A DNA stretch of 64,000 bases, taken from positions 1 to 64,000 of the forward strand of contig NZ_VCIG01000003.1 of the NCBI RefSeq assembly GCF_006345815.1. The letters run 5' to 3'. Numbering within the stretch: position 1 is the stretch's first letter; the number at the start of each line of letters is the position of its first letter. The notes beneath the pieces were generated by a model. It saw only the letters and a program-made list of their open reading frames with translations, had not been told where the DNA came from and searched no databases. Below are positions 17,896 to 27,754 of this stretch, in pieces. The position numbers and the translations under genes were made by a program. The DNA is from Ochrobactrum sp. CGA5 (GTDB lineage: Bacteria > Pseudomonadota > Alphaproteobacteria > Rhizobiales > Rhizobiaceae).

Positions 17896-17921
17896 AAAAG
17901 CCCGGCTGAGCCGGGCTTTTT
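17896..17921 (+). terminator. Terminator after dut
   Basis: AGCCCGGC-TGA-GCCGGGCT stem flanked by AAA and TTTTT. It may also serve the convergent tadG-like gene. Confidence 0.95.
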
Positions 17922-17931
17922 ATTGCCTATT

Positions 17932-19662
17932 TTACTGCGTGAGAACGGCGCGCTGACAAAGAACACCGGTGACCTGCACATCAGCTTGTCCAATCTTGAC
18001 CCCGAGCATATCCAAAACCCCGAAAAGCAAGCCATCTACCGTCGGGCCCAATGGCGTGAGCAATGTTCCCAGAAGTTGGGTAAGGCCTCCCAAAGGTAGC
18101 GGCAGAACGCCAATCAACACGACTTCAAGATCAAGACCGGTTATCAAACCGCCGAATAGAGACCCAACAAGTTTGTTGGTATCAGCCGTCTGCACCCGTT
18201 TAGCTGCGATATCGGCAGGAGTGAAGGTTATGATTTCCTGCGTTGGGTTGCCAAGGGGGAGTTCAACGCGCCCGCGAAGCTCCGCGACTTTCAGAAAAAC
18301 CACTTTTACTTCAGCAATAGTCGTCTTCATGACGACCGGTGTCTTACTGAAATTCTTCATCAAGTCGATATCGGTATCACCGAGATACACGCCAGCCACA
18401 CCGGGCTTGACACCGAGTTTCACTGTGGCACTGCCGGGCCCCTGCGGACAGCTTATACTTTTCAATTCTGCTTCACCGCTCGCAATGTCAATAAAGATAG
18501 GCACATGAACATTCGCAAGATAGGAAACAATACCGTCATTGCCGACGTCGAGTGTCAGAAGCAGGCGTATCTGTGCGGTACGCACCAAGGTGCCTGCTCC
18601 ACCAACGGCAAAGAACGGTGTGTTCTGTGCGGGCTCGCCAATCGCGATATCCAACTTTAGCCCCAATAGTCCCGGCAGTTTTATTCCGCTGCCAAGCTGG
18701 AGTTGATGCTGGCCTCCCAACATTGCGGCTGCAGATATCATCTGCAGGACGTTGGCGGTAATATTGTAGTTATTGGATGACCCGAGCGTTGCATCGGCTA
18801 TTGATCCAAGACCCAATAGCTTCCCGACCGGCAGCTTTGTGCTGAGCGCACCGGCATTTTTGCCGAGAACGGTAAGGGCAGCCTTTGCCGCTGGATTATT
18901 CGTTATAACCTCCGCCATAACGCTTGCGAGCGCACCCACAGATACATTTGTATCAAGCAGATCCTGGTAAGTGCCTGCCGTCAAATTCACCGTGGGCGAC
19001 AAGGCCAGCCTATCGAGAAAGCCGAGCAGATTAATATCAGTCGCCGCAAGTGCGTTATAATCTGCCAGCTTCAAATCAATGGTAGTTCCCAGGAGCCCAC
19101 CAACGAGAGCGTTTAATGCGCTATTTGTCGTATTCAGGCTCAACAGCCGCGAACCGATCGAAAATGCCGCTTCCGCCTTCGTCGCGGCCATGCCGGTTGC
19201 GCCGAGCGCAGGCCGGTCGATGAAGGACTGGCCGAAATAGAGATTGCCAGGGCGCGCCAGACGGACGCGAACCGCGTCGGGGCTAGCGCCGCCCACCACG
19301 AAACGGTTCTCGACAGCGCGGTTCTTGTCGGGAAAGTAATTGCCCTTCTCCACCCAGACGCGTGTCTTGTTGTCGGTCTTTCCATCGACCACGGACGGAT
19401 CGTAAGCGCCTGTCATCAACACTGGATCAAGGCCGTTCGCCCGCAATTGCTGCAACACCGCATCATCGGCCTGCGAAATTGAGGCTGCACCCGCGACAGC
19501 GGCGAAATCCGCCATGCTCTGCAACTGGCGCCGCTCCAGAAACAGCGAACTCGTGTCCACGCAAAATGCCGCTACCGCAAGGAACAGCGGAGACACCAGC
19601 GCCGCCATCGTTGCCAGATTGCCACCCCGTGCATGCAAAAAACGTGATACCAACCCCCGCAT
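17932..19662 (-). CDS. TadG-like Flp pilus-assembly protein
   Basis: 576 aa from the ATG at 19662 (GGGGG about 9 nt upstream, 19 bp after the TadE-like stop). Residues about 8-45 are the TadE/G N-terminal anchor (RGGNLATMAALVSPLFLAVAAFCVDTSSLFLERRQLQSMADFAAVAGA). The long C-terminal part is unique, with many Gly/Leu-rich stretches (VGGLLGTTIDLKLADYN, GLITGLDLEVVLIGVLPLPLGGL). In tad loci TadG is a pseudopilin-like, envelope-anchored protein. Here it pairs only with a TadE-like gene and no tadA-F or flp is visible, so it is an orphan pair whose role is uncertain. Confidence 0.82.
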   Translation of the reverse strand: MRGLVSRFLHARGGNLATMAALVSPLFLAVAAFCVDTSSLFLERRQLQSMADFAAVAGAASISQADDAVLQQLRANGLDPVLMTGAYDPSVVDGKTDNKTRVWVEKGNYFPDKNRAVENRFVVGGASPDAVRVRLARPGNLYFGQSFIDRPALGATGMAATKAEAAFSIGSRLLSLNTTNSALNALVGGLLGTTIDLKLADYNALAATDINLLGFLDRLALSPTVNLTAGTYQDLLDTNVSVGALASVMAEVITNNPAAKAALTVLGKNAGALSTKLPVGKLLGLGSIADATLGSSNNYNITANVLQMISAAAMLGGQHQLQLGSGIKLPGLLGLKLDIAIGEPAQNTPFFAVGGAGTLVRTAQIRLLLTLDVGNDGIVSYLANVHVPIFIDIASGEAELKSISCPQGPGSATVKLGVKPGVAGVYLGDTDIDLMKNFSKTPVVMKTTIAEVKVVFLKVAELRGRVELPLGNPTQEIITFTPADIAAKRVQTADTNKLVGSLFGGLITGLDLEVVLIGVLPLPLGGLTQLLGTLLTPLGPTVDGLLFGVLDMLGVKIGQADVQVTGVLCQRAVLTQ

Positions 19663-19681
19663 ATAGAATCCCCCGCCCGTG

Positions 19682-20179
19682 TCAGATTCCGCCAAGTCTT
19701 ATTGTCGATGCCCTTGTAATGATCGTGTCCGGAAGCGGCAGCCCCGTCATCAGGTTCCAGATAGGCAGGTTTTGCGCATCGTAGCGGATCGTGACCGTGA
19801 ACTGGTTCGGGTCTGACTGGGCATTGTCGACACTCACCTGCATCTTCACCGGGTCGATCAACGAATATTTTGCCGCGTTGTTCTGGATATAGGCTGTCGC
19901 CAGCGCCTGCCGCTCCGACGGATCGATACCCGCCAGCGCCGTCCGCGTGGCATCGGCCGCAAGTTGCTGTACGGCATTCGCCACGCCCAGATAAAGGCCG
20001 AAGGCGATCATTCCCATAAGGATCAAAAGAAAAACCGGCGCCAATATTGCGAACTCGACCGCTGCGGTGCCGCTTTTATTTTGCTTGAAAAATAACAGTA
20101 AATGTATTCGCCGACGCAGGTCAGAAAACCTGTTCGATACGAATGAATACCATTTTTGCCCCATAATAAGGTAAGCCAT
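19682..20179 (-). CDS. TadE-like pseudopilin-type membrane protein
   Basis: 165 aa from the ATG at 20179, chosen because GGGAGG lies directly upstream; longer starts to 20236 lack this. The TadE domain is NKSGTAAVEFAILAPVFLLILMGMIAFGLYLGVANAVQQLAADATRTALAGID (about residues 32-85), including the Glu expected near the prepilin-like cleavage region (AAVEFA). It is the first gene of the two-gene unit with the TadG-like protein. Confidence 0.87.
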   Translation of the reverse strand: MAYLIMGQKWYSFVSNRFSDLRRRIHLLLFFKQNKSGTAAVEFAILAPVFLLILMGMIAFGLYLGVANAVQQLAADATRTALAGIDPSERQALATAYIQNNAAKYSLIDPVKMQVSVDNAQSDPNQFTVTIRYDAQNLPIWNLMTGLPLPDTIITRASTIRLGGI

Positions 20180-20669
20180 TTGCCCTCCCGTCAAAGAGCA
20201 TTGAAACCTTATTCCCATTTCAGTCCAAAGCAACATGCATCATACATGCGCCGACCATCCACCATTGCGGACAAGTCACGTTTTAAATTCTTTTGTCTAC
20301 TTTCGGATGTAGATTCACGACTGAATTTAATCAGGAGATAATTTAAGAACACTTAATTACTGCAATCATTTTGTTATTATTGGAAAATTCCAAAACAATA
20401 ACCGCAGGTTGTACATTGACAGCAACTTGGTGGGTCTGATCGCTTCCTGGCGGGCGATGACGATAATGGGCTGGCCGTCATTCGGCCCTTGTGTCACCGA
20501 CAATTATTGCATGACAAATAATTAAGATGAAATCCTGAGCGGAGAAGCATAGATATTCCGCTAGATATCCATAGTGGGCAAGCATTGTCCCGCCTTGGTT
20601 GTATGCGACAGACAGTTTGCGGGACATAGATACATCTCCAGAGGTCGGAGATTCTGAAAGCTTGAGGGT
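20180..20669. other. 490-bp A/T-rich intergenic region
   Basis: Divergent promoter region of the tadE-like gene and macA. I see small inverted repeats: GGCCG-TCATT-CGGCC near 20471-20485, an AATTATT/AATAATT arm pair near 20503-20524, and ATCTCC/GGAGAT near 20634-20652. There is no plausible gene. The last hairpin lies just before macA and could affect its start. Confidence 0.5.
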
Positions 20670-21908
20670 TTGACGGTGCTTACAACTTCCGATTCTTCCA
20701 AAACCGAGCGGCGAAAGGCACCTTCGCAGAAACGCGCAAGCCGCTGGTGGCTCTGGCTTGCCATTGCCGCAATCGTCGCTGGCGCGAGCTGGTATTTTTA
20801 CGGGTCGGGACAGGCCGGCGGGCAGAAGACGAGCTATCTTGCCGAAACGGTCAAGCGCGGAGACATCGAAAACGCCATCACCGCTGTCGGCACACTCAGC
20901 GCGCTGCGCAGCATCAATGTCGGCGCCCAGGTATCCGGTCAGCTTAAAAGTGTGAAGGTCGAGGTAGGTGATCAGGTCAAGCAGGGTCAGCTTATTGCTG
21001 AAATCGACCCCTCGCCTTTCGAGAAGAAAGTGGAAATCGCAAGCGCGCAGCTCGACAATCTCAAGGCACAGCTTTTGAGCAAGGAAGCCCAGCTAACCCT
21101 GAAGAAAGCCAATGCCGCACGCCAGCGCTCGCTTCTGGCCACGCGCGGCGTATCGCAGTCCACCGTCGATCAGGCCGATGCCGACCTTGCCATGGCCGAT
21201 GCGGATGTGAAGGCGCTCGGCGCGCAAATCCGCCAGCAAGAGGCCCAGCTTGCCAGCGACAAGGTCGATCTCGGCTACACCAAGATCTACAGCCCCATGG
21301 AAGGCACGGTCGTCGATCAGGCGGCCAAGGAAGGGGAAACCCTGAATGCCGTGCAAAGCGCGCCGACCATCGTGACCGTGGCCGACCTCAAAGTCATGAC
21401 GGTGGAAGCGCAGGTGTCGGAAGCCGACATCGGCAGGCTGAAACCCGGAATGCCGGTCTATTTCACTCTGCTCGGCCAGCCTGAAAAGCGCTTCACCGGC
21501 ACGCTGCGCCAGATCAAGCCGACGCCCGCGACCGAAAACAATGTCGTACTCTATTATGCTCTGTTCGACGTTCCGAACCCGACTGGCGAACTGATGATCG
21601 ATATGAGCACACAGGTCTATTTCATTCTTGATGAGGCGAAGGACGTGTTGATCGTTCCCTCTTCGGCGCTGAACTACAAGCGCGAAGGCCAGAACCAGAA
21701 AGGCAAGCCGCAAATTTCGGTCAACGTCGTCAGCGACAACGGCTCGGTCATCGAACGTCAGGTCCAGATCGGCGTACGCAATCGCGTACAGGCCGAAGTC
21801 AAAAGCGGCCTTGAGGAAGGCGACAAGGTCGTCGTCACCAGCGCTTCCAGCGGTGCCGAAGCCGCCGCGGGACAGCGTGGCCGCAGGCCGGGCATGCGTC
21901 TGTTCTGA
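20670..21908 (+). CDS. macA: MacA-type periplasmic adaptor (membrane fusion protein)
   Basis: 412 aa from TTG 20670; a GTG two codons on, with GAGGG 8 nt upstream, is an alternative. Residues about 24-46 are an inner-membrane anchor ([22 protein letters not shown]). A biotinyl-lipoyl half-motif ([37 protein letters not shown]) follows, then a coiled-coil hairpin (about 105-190), the second lipoyl half ([20 protein letters not shown]) and the beta-barrel. It links the MacB ABC pump to an outer-membrane channel. The stop overlaps the macB ATG by one base. Confidence 0.92.
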   Translation: MTVLTTSDSSKTERRKAPSQKRASRWWLWLAIAAIVAGASWYFYGSGQAGGQKTSYLAETVKRGDIENAITAVGTLSALRSINVGAQVSGQLKSVKVEVGDQVKQGQLIAEIDPSPFEKKVEIASAQLDNLKAQLLSKEAQLTLKKANAARQRSLLATRGVSQSTVDQADADLAMADADVKALGAQIRQQEAQLASDKVDLGYTKIYSPMEGTVVDQAAKEGETLNAVQSAPTIVTVADLKVMTVEAQVSEADIGRLKPGMPVYFTLLGQPEKRFTGTLRQIKPTPATENNVVLYYALFDVPNPTGELMIDMSTQVYFILDEAKDVLIVPSSALNYKREGQNQKGKPQISVNVVSDNGSVIERQVQIGVRNRVQAEVKSGLEEGDKVVVTSASSGAEAAAGQRGRRPGMRLF

Positions 21909-23878
21909 TGAGCCACCCCATGCCCGACAATCCCGTATCCAAATCGCCCCTCATCAGACTGGATGATATCCGCAAGACCTATCACAATGGCGATCTTACC
22001 GTTGAGGTACTGCACGGCATAACGCTCGATATCCAGGCTGGAGAGTTCGTCGCGATCATGGGCGCGTCTGGCTCCGGCAAATCAACGCTGATGAACATTC
22101 TAGGCTGTCTCGACAGCCCGAGCGGCGGGCAATATCTCCTCGATGGCGAGGACGTCTCGACACTGGATGCCGATGCACTGGCGGCATTGCGCCGCCGCAC
22201 ATTCGGTTTCGTCTTCCAGAGCTACAACCTCATCTCGACCTCGACTGCACAGGAAAACGTCGAAGTGCCTGCGATCTACGCGGGCCTGCCCGCATCGGAT
22301 CGACAAGCGCGTGCCGCCGAACTGCTCAACTCGCTTAAGCTCGGTGATCGCCTTGATCATCGTCCGAACCAGCTTTCCGGCGGCCAGCAGCAGCGCGTCT
22401 CCATTGCCCGCGCGCTCATGAATGGCGGACGTATCATCCTTGCCGACGAACCGACCGGAGCGCTCGACAGCCAGAGCGGGGAGGATGTGATGGAACTGCT
22501 GCGCTCCATGCATCGGCAGGGACATACGGTCATTGTCATCACCCATGCCCGCGAAGTGGCCGAACGCGCCGACCGGCTGATCGAAATCCGCGACGGCCAG
22601 ATACTCTCCGATACTGTAAAGCGCGCCATTCCCGATACTCAGGCGCCATTCCGGTTGGAGAAGAGCATTGAAGGAAGTTCCGCCCGTATCGCTGATGTTT
22701 CGGAAGCGGTGAAGATGGCAATGCGCGCATTGCGGGCCAATATCTTCCGGACGATCCTCACTCTGCTCGGCATTATTATCGGCGTCAGTTCCGTGGTGAC
22801 AATGCTCGCCATCGGCACAGGCGCACAGAACTCGATTCTCGACCGCATCAATGCAATGGGCACCGATCTTATTCTGGTGCGTCCCTCCATGGCGGGTTTC
22901 CGAGCGACCGGCTCAATAGCGACTTTGGTTCCCGAAGACGCCACCGCCATCCTGGAACTGCCGAACATCAGAACCGCCGTTCCCGAAGTCACCGGCACGG
23001 TGACGCTGCGCCGTGGCAACGTCGACTACCAGTCGCAGGCAAACGGGACTGTTCCCGCCTTTTCCGAGGCCAAATCGTGGAAGGTTGCCACAGGCGATTT
23101 CATCAGCCAGAGCGATATGGACAATTATGCGCCCGTCGCGGTTCTGGGCAAAACTGTCGTCAACACGCTGTTCCCTGACGGCAGCAATCCCATCGGCCAA
23201 TATATCCTGATCCAGAAAATTCCGTTTCAGGTGATCGGAACACTGGAGCCGAAGGGCGCAGGCTTTGGCGGTTCGGATCAGGACGATGTGGTCGTCGTGC
23301 CGCTTTCAACCGGCAATTTGCGGCTGTTCGGACAAAAATATGTGCGCACCATCACAGTGCAGGTAAAGGATTCGGACCTCATCAACACGACGCAGGAACA
23401 GATTCAGAACCTGCTCGACCAGCGCCACAAGAAACGCGACACGATGATAACCAACATGTCCTCCATCCGCGAGGACGCGACGGCGATGGGCAATACGATG
23501 ACACTGTTTCTGGGGTCCGTCGCCGCAATCTCGCTTCTGGTCGGCGGCATCGGCGTCATGAACATCATGCTGGTGAGCGTGACCGAGCGCACGCGTGAGA
23601 TCGGCGTGCGGATGGCAACCGGCGCACGCCGACGCGATATCCTGCTGCAATTCATCACCGAGGCATTGACCGTATCAGCCATTGGTGGCGCGTTTGGCGT
23701 CGTGATTGGGCTGGGCGCTGCGGCGATCGCTGACTGGGCCGGTCTTTCGGTCGGCTACAGCATGGGGCCCGTCCTGCTGGCCTTCGCCTGTGCTTTCGCC
23801 ACCGGTCTGATCTTCGGCTTCCTGCCTGCACGCAAGGCTTCTCGCCTGCTCCCGGCTGTGGCACTGTCATCGGAATAG
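21908..23878 (+). CDS. macB: MacB-type ABC transporter, ATPase and permease
   Basis: 656 aa. The N-terminal ATPase has Walker [11 protein letters not shown]-loop FVFQSYNLI, signature LSGGQQQR and Walker [15 protein letters not shown] (residues about 10-235). A transmembrane helix follows near residue 285 ([25 protein letters not shown]), then the large periplasmic MacB_PCD domain, and three C-terminal helices of the FtsX fold ([35 protein letters not shown]). It exports macrolides, peptides or lipids depending on species. The stop TAGTG overlaps a possible GTG start of the next gene. Confidence 0.94.
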   Translation: MSHPMPDNPVSKSPLIRLDDIRKTYHNGDLTVEVLHGITLDIQAGEFVAIMGASGSGKSTLMNILGCLDSPSGGQYLLDGEDVSTLDADALAALRRRTFGFVFQSYNLISTSTAQENVEVPAIYAGLPASDRQARAAELLNSLKLGDRLDHRPNQLSGGQQQRVSIARALMNGGRIILADEPTGALDSQSGEDVMELLRSMHRQGHTVIVITHAREVAERADRLIEIRDGQILSDTVKRAIPDTQAPFRLEKSIEGSSARIADVSEAVKMAMRALRANIFRTILTLLGIIIGVSSVVTMLAIGTGAQNSILDRINAMGTDLILVRPSMAGFRATGSIATLVPEDATAILELPNIRTAVPEVTGTVTLRRGNVDYQSQANGTVPAFSEAKSWKVATGDFISQSDMDNYAPVAVLGKTVVNTLFPDGSNPIGQYILIQKIPFQVIGTLEPKGAGFGGSDQDDVVVVPLSTGNLRLFGQKYVRTITVQVKDSDLINTTQEQIQNLLDQRHKKRDTMITNMSSIREDATAMGNTMTLFLGSVAAISLLVGGIGVMNIMLVSVTERTREIGVRMATGARRRDILLQFITEALTVSAIGGAFGVVIGLGAAAIADWAGLSVGYSMGPVLLAFACAFATGLIFGFLPARKASRLLPAVALSSE

Positions 23879-23907
23879 TGAAACGCCGTTTGGGAGGCAG
23901 CACAGCG

Positions 23908-24684
23908 ATGATTCCCTTCAAGCAAAGCCTGTTCGCAGTCGCAATAATGTCTGTCGCCGTTGCTGCCCTGACGCAGCCTGGCCGCACCGAAAGCTGCAAC
24001 CGCGAGAGCTTTGAGAATGCGGATTACATCATCTGCGATGCCAAGGCCGATGGTGCAGGCTTGCACCTGTTCTGGAAAAATGCGGATGGCGAGCCCTATC
24101 GCAATTTTTCAAAACTGGCCGATGCCGCCGCAAGCCAGGGCAAGACACTGCTTTTCGCGCTCAATGCCGGAATGTACCAGCCTGATTTTTCACCGATGGG
24201 CCTCTACGTCGAAGATGGCCGCGAGCTTCGTCCGGCAAGCAAGACAACGCCTGTTCGCGGGTCCGCTCCTGTGCCTAATTTCTACAAAAAGCCGAACGGC
24301 ATCTTCTATCTCGGCGCAAAGGGTGCGGACATTCTGCCAACAGACCGTTTCCTGAAACAAAAGATCAAGCCGCTAATGGCCACCCAATCGGGGCCGATGC
24401 TGGTCATCCGCAACAGGATCAATCCGATTTTCATCATCGGCTCAACCGACAAGACCCGGCGCAGCGGTGTCGGAGTTTGCGATGGCGGCGCGATCCGCTT
24501 GGCAGTCAGCGAGGACGCGGTCAATTTCCACGACTTCGCAAGACTGTTCCGAGACCATCTCAAATGCCCCAATGCCTTGTTTCTCGACGGCGGCGGCGGT
24601 GCTGGCATCTATGTTCCAACGCTGGAGCGGAACGACATATCCTGGCACGGCGGCTATGGTCCGATGTTCGGGCTTATGGAGTGA
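23908..24684 (+). CDS. Secreted phosphodiester glycosidase (NAGPA/DUF2233 family)
   Basis: 258 aa from the ATG at 23908 with GGGAGG 10 nt upstream; a GTG at 23878 overlapping the macB stop is possible. A signal peptide (FAVAIMSVAVAALTQPGRTES) precedes the domain. Family blocks are FALNAGMYQPDFSPMGLYVEDG, KPNGIFYLG, ATQSGPMLVI, RRSGVGVCDGG and PNALFLDGGGGAGIYVP. Relatives include mannose-6-phosphate uncovering enzyme and bacterial exported glycosidases. Tight coupling to macAB suggests a shared envelope or exported-glycan task, but that is inference. Confidence 0.85.
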   Translation: MIPFKQSLFAVAIMSVAVAALTQPGRTESCNRESFENADYIICDAKADGAGLHLFWKNADGEPYRNFSKLADAAASQGKTLLFALNAGMYQPDFSPMGLYVEDGRELRPASKTTPVRGSAPVPNFYKKPNGIFYLGAKGADILPTDRFLKQKIKPLMATQSGPMLVIRNRINPIFIIGSTDKTRRSGVGVCDGGAIRLAVSEDAVNFHDFARLFRDHLKCPNALFLDGGGGAGIYVPTLERNDISWHGGYGPMFGLME

Positions 24685-24758
24685 TGCAGAACCTGCAGAA
24701 ATGGAAGAGGTCGGCCTGATTTACAGAACGGCCTTTCAGATAATTCCCGCTTGACCGT

Positions 24759-25667
24759 CTATTTGAACAGCAGCGGCAAGGTGATAGGCATGCGCGCTTT
24801 GGCAATGGCTGCCGGCGGCGCAGGCACCGGAGAGGCGCGACGTGCAGCTTCCAACGCGAGCCTGTCTGCGTCCGGATTTCCGGACGAACCGGCCAGACGA
24901 GCCGAGAGCACATTACCCGAAGGATCAATCACGAAGGTAACCTGAACGAGCCCCTTGGCATTACGTGATCTGCGCTGCAGGAAGCGCACATTGCGTGCCA
25001 TATGGGACTGGAGCTTTGAAGTCCATTTTGCTGAGCTGACCCCAGCCGAAGCCGAGTTTTCACCTTGACGGTTTGCTGCAGCCTTCACACCCGCATCTGC
25101 ATCCACGCGCGGTGCAGCGGCCAGGCGGGTTTCTCGCGCTTTCTCGGCCTTCTTTGGCTGTGGCTTTTCTACCTTGGCCGGTTTCCGCTTTTCGACCTTT
25201 TTCGGTTCCGGTTTCACTTCCGGCTTTTCGACCGGCAGCGGAACTGCGATTTCAGGCTTCTCAGCCTCAACCACATCAGGAACCACTTCTTTCGGCTCCT
25301 GAATGGCCTGTGGTTCAGGCTCAGGTTCGGGTGGTGTCACCTCTTCCGGTTCTGGCTGCGGGGTCGGTTCAGGCTCGATCTGTTCCTGCGGCACTTCAGC
25401 CGTTTCTGGCTGGGCTTCCTCCGCAATCTGTTCTTCCATCGGCGCTTCCGGCTCCGGCGCAAACTCCACCACCATTGCGGCAACCTGGGCGCCGTCGGGT
25501 TGGTCTTCTTCCTGTGCCATATGGACGGCATAGGCGCCAGCGGCGTGAACTGTCAGAACAATAATGCCCGCGCCAAGCCAGCGCCCCGCATCATGCCAGA
25601 AGGAATGATGATGAGTGTCAGCCGAAGCCACCTTTACCGGGGGATGGTCGGGCGGGAGTGCATTCAT
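24759..25667 (-). CDS. tonB: TonB energy-transducing protein
   Basis: 302 aa. One N-terminal transmembrane helix (about residues 30-50, with the HHHSFWHDAGRW segment before it) is followed by a long Pro/Glu/Lys-rich spacer (about 75-185, repeated PEPEP and KKVEKRKPAKVEKPQPKK). The globular TonB_C domain ends the protein (KGLVQVTFVIDPSGNVLSARLAGSSGNPDADRLALEAARRASPVPAPP, about 240-300). It couples the proton motive force to outer-membrane siderophore or heme receptors. The start overlaps the exbD stop by 3-4 bases. Confidence 0.95.
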   Translation of the reverse strand: MNALPPDHPPVKVASADTHHHSFWHDAGRWLGAGIIVLTVHAAGAYAVHMAQEEDQPDGAQVAAMVVEFAPEPEAPMEEQIAEEAQPETAEVPQEQIEPEPTPQPEPEEVTPPEPEPEPQAIQEPKEVVPDVVEAEKPEIAVPLPVEKPEVKPEPKKVEKRKPAKVEKPQPKKAEKARETRLAAAPRVDADAGVKAAANRQGENSASAGVSSAKWTSKLQSHMARNVRFLQRRSRNAKGLVQVTFVIDPSGNVLSARLAGSSGNPDADRLALEAARRASPVPAPPAAIAKARMPITLPLLFK

Positions 25668-26149
25668 TGCGCAACTCCCTGCGATGTCGGTGCGGAAGAC
25701 GACGCCGGATCGGCCCCGGTAGGATTCGCGCCCACTGTTTCGAGCCCTACCAGTGCGATCTTCAGATAACCTGCCTCACGCAGAAGATTCATCACCCGCA
25801 TCAGCTCGCCATAGCCGACATTCTTGTCGGCACGCAAAAATATCCGCGCTTCCTTGTTTTTCTCGGACTGGCCATCCAGTACCACACCAAGGCGCTCGCG
25901 GGCCACTACATCATTGCCGACACTGATGCTGAGATCGTCCTTCAAGGTCACATAGAGCGGCTTGTCGGGGCGCGGGGCTGGCGCTGCCGTCGAGGCAGGC
26001 AAATCCACCTTCACGTCCACAGTCGCCAGAGGTGCTGCCACCATGAAAATGATGAGCAGAACCAGCATGACATCGATGAAGGGCGTCACGTTGATCTCGT
26101 GATTCAGCTCGAGATCGTCACCGCTGCCTTCGCGAACTTTACCAGCCAT
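25664..26149 (-). CDS. exbD: Biopolymer transport protein ExbD
   Basis: 161 aa. It has a single N-terminal helix with the conserved Asp (INVTPFIDVMLVLLIIFMVAAPL, about residues 19-41) and a periplasmic C-terminal domain with FLRADKNVGYGELMRVMNLLREAGYLKIALVG. It is the proton-channel partner of ExbB. Five bases separate it from exbB, and it overlaps tonB. Confidence 0.96.
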   Translation of the reverse strand: MAGKVREGSGDDLELNHEINVTPFIDVMLVLLIIFMVAAPLATVDVKVDLPASTAAPAPRPDKPLYVTLKDDLSISVGNDVVARERLGVVLDGQSEKNKEARIFLRADKNVGYGELMRVMNLLREAGYLKIALVGLETVGANPTGADPASSSAPTSQGVAQ

Positions 26150-26154
26150 GGTGT

Positions 26155-27087
<933 letters not shown>

Positions 27088-27186
27088 TTTGATCGCCTTT
27101 TGATTGTTCAAATCTGCGCGCACATGACCAAACTTCATGCAGGCCGTCGCGCCGCCTGTTGGGCTTCTTCTTAACGCCCAATAATA

Positions 27187-27201
27187 TGATGACGCAAGTC
27201 A
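27187..27201. promoter_or_regulatory. Candidate iron-responsive operator before exbB
   Basis: TGATGACGCAAGTCA fits TGA-N9-TCA, the iron-responsive operator pattern described for RirA in Rhizobium, with an inner TGAC/GTCA symmetry. It lies 100 bp before exbB. The motif is short, so a chance match is possible. Confidence 0.45.
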
Positions 27202-27404
27202 TGTTTTAGTTTCAAAGGCATTTTCGTCCTGCAATCCAAGGACAGGCAAACAATTTTCGGCGCTTGCCTTTTTGCCAGTTGCACATTCGTGACAAATCAG
27301 ACCTGATAGGGTGAAACAACCGCCTGAGGATTGGATTTAAAAGAGAATTCCAGGCGCGGGAGGAGTATAGTTCCGGCCAGGCCGGCATTCTGGAGGACAT
27401 GCCA

Positions 27405-27563
27405 ATGATGCTCAAGGATATTCAGACACTTGAACATGCGGCACGCACCGCCATGGCGGGAAATGACGATCCACTTCCGGTACAGCAGCGTTCACTGAAG
27501 CCAACCCATATCGGAGTGGCATTCATCATGCTGGCAGGAGCAGCTTATCTGCTGCTGGCCTGA
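27405..27563 (+). CDS. Small single-span membrane protein, 52 aa
   Basis: GGAGG at 27392-27396 sits 8 nt before the ATG at 27405; two other ATGs (27399, 27408) are in frame. The product has a polar N-terminal half (LKDIQTLEHAARTAMAGNDDPLP) and one C-terminal helix (HIGVAFIMLAGAAYLLLA) that runs to the end. The good ribosome site, clean hydrophobic helix and isolation between exbB and the PRC gene argue for a real gene. Function unknown. Confidence 0.65.
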   Translation: MMLKDIQTLEHAARTAMAGNDDPLPVQQRSLKPTHIGVAFIMLAGAAYLLLA

Positions 27564-27662
27564 AACGCAGCACTTCAACTCAAGGGAGCACCTGCCCCAT
27601 TTCAGTCACAGAGAAGACATGCGCTTCATAATTTCGACGTGCGAATAACACAGATTTTGAGC

Positions 27663-27688
27663 GGAACTGAAACACTTTCCACTCGTTT
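27663..27688 (+). promoter_or_regulatory. EcfG-type promoter before the PRC-barrel gene
   Basis: GGAAC (27663-27667), 16 bp, CGTTT (27684-27688), 66 bp before the ATG. It matches the known consensus of alphaproteobacterial general-stress sigma factors (GGAAC-N16/17-CGTT). Confidence 0.85.
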
Positions 27689-27754
27689 TTTCTCCTGTTG
27701 ACGGCGAGATACCCTCTCGCCTTCGGTTTGCCTTAATTACCGACAGGAGTTTCC

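Noticed and set aside
25065-25769. Long frame antisense to tonB
   Set aside because: Low-complexity Phe/Leu/Arg repeats are the complement of the Pro/Glu/Lys spacer of TonB.
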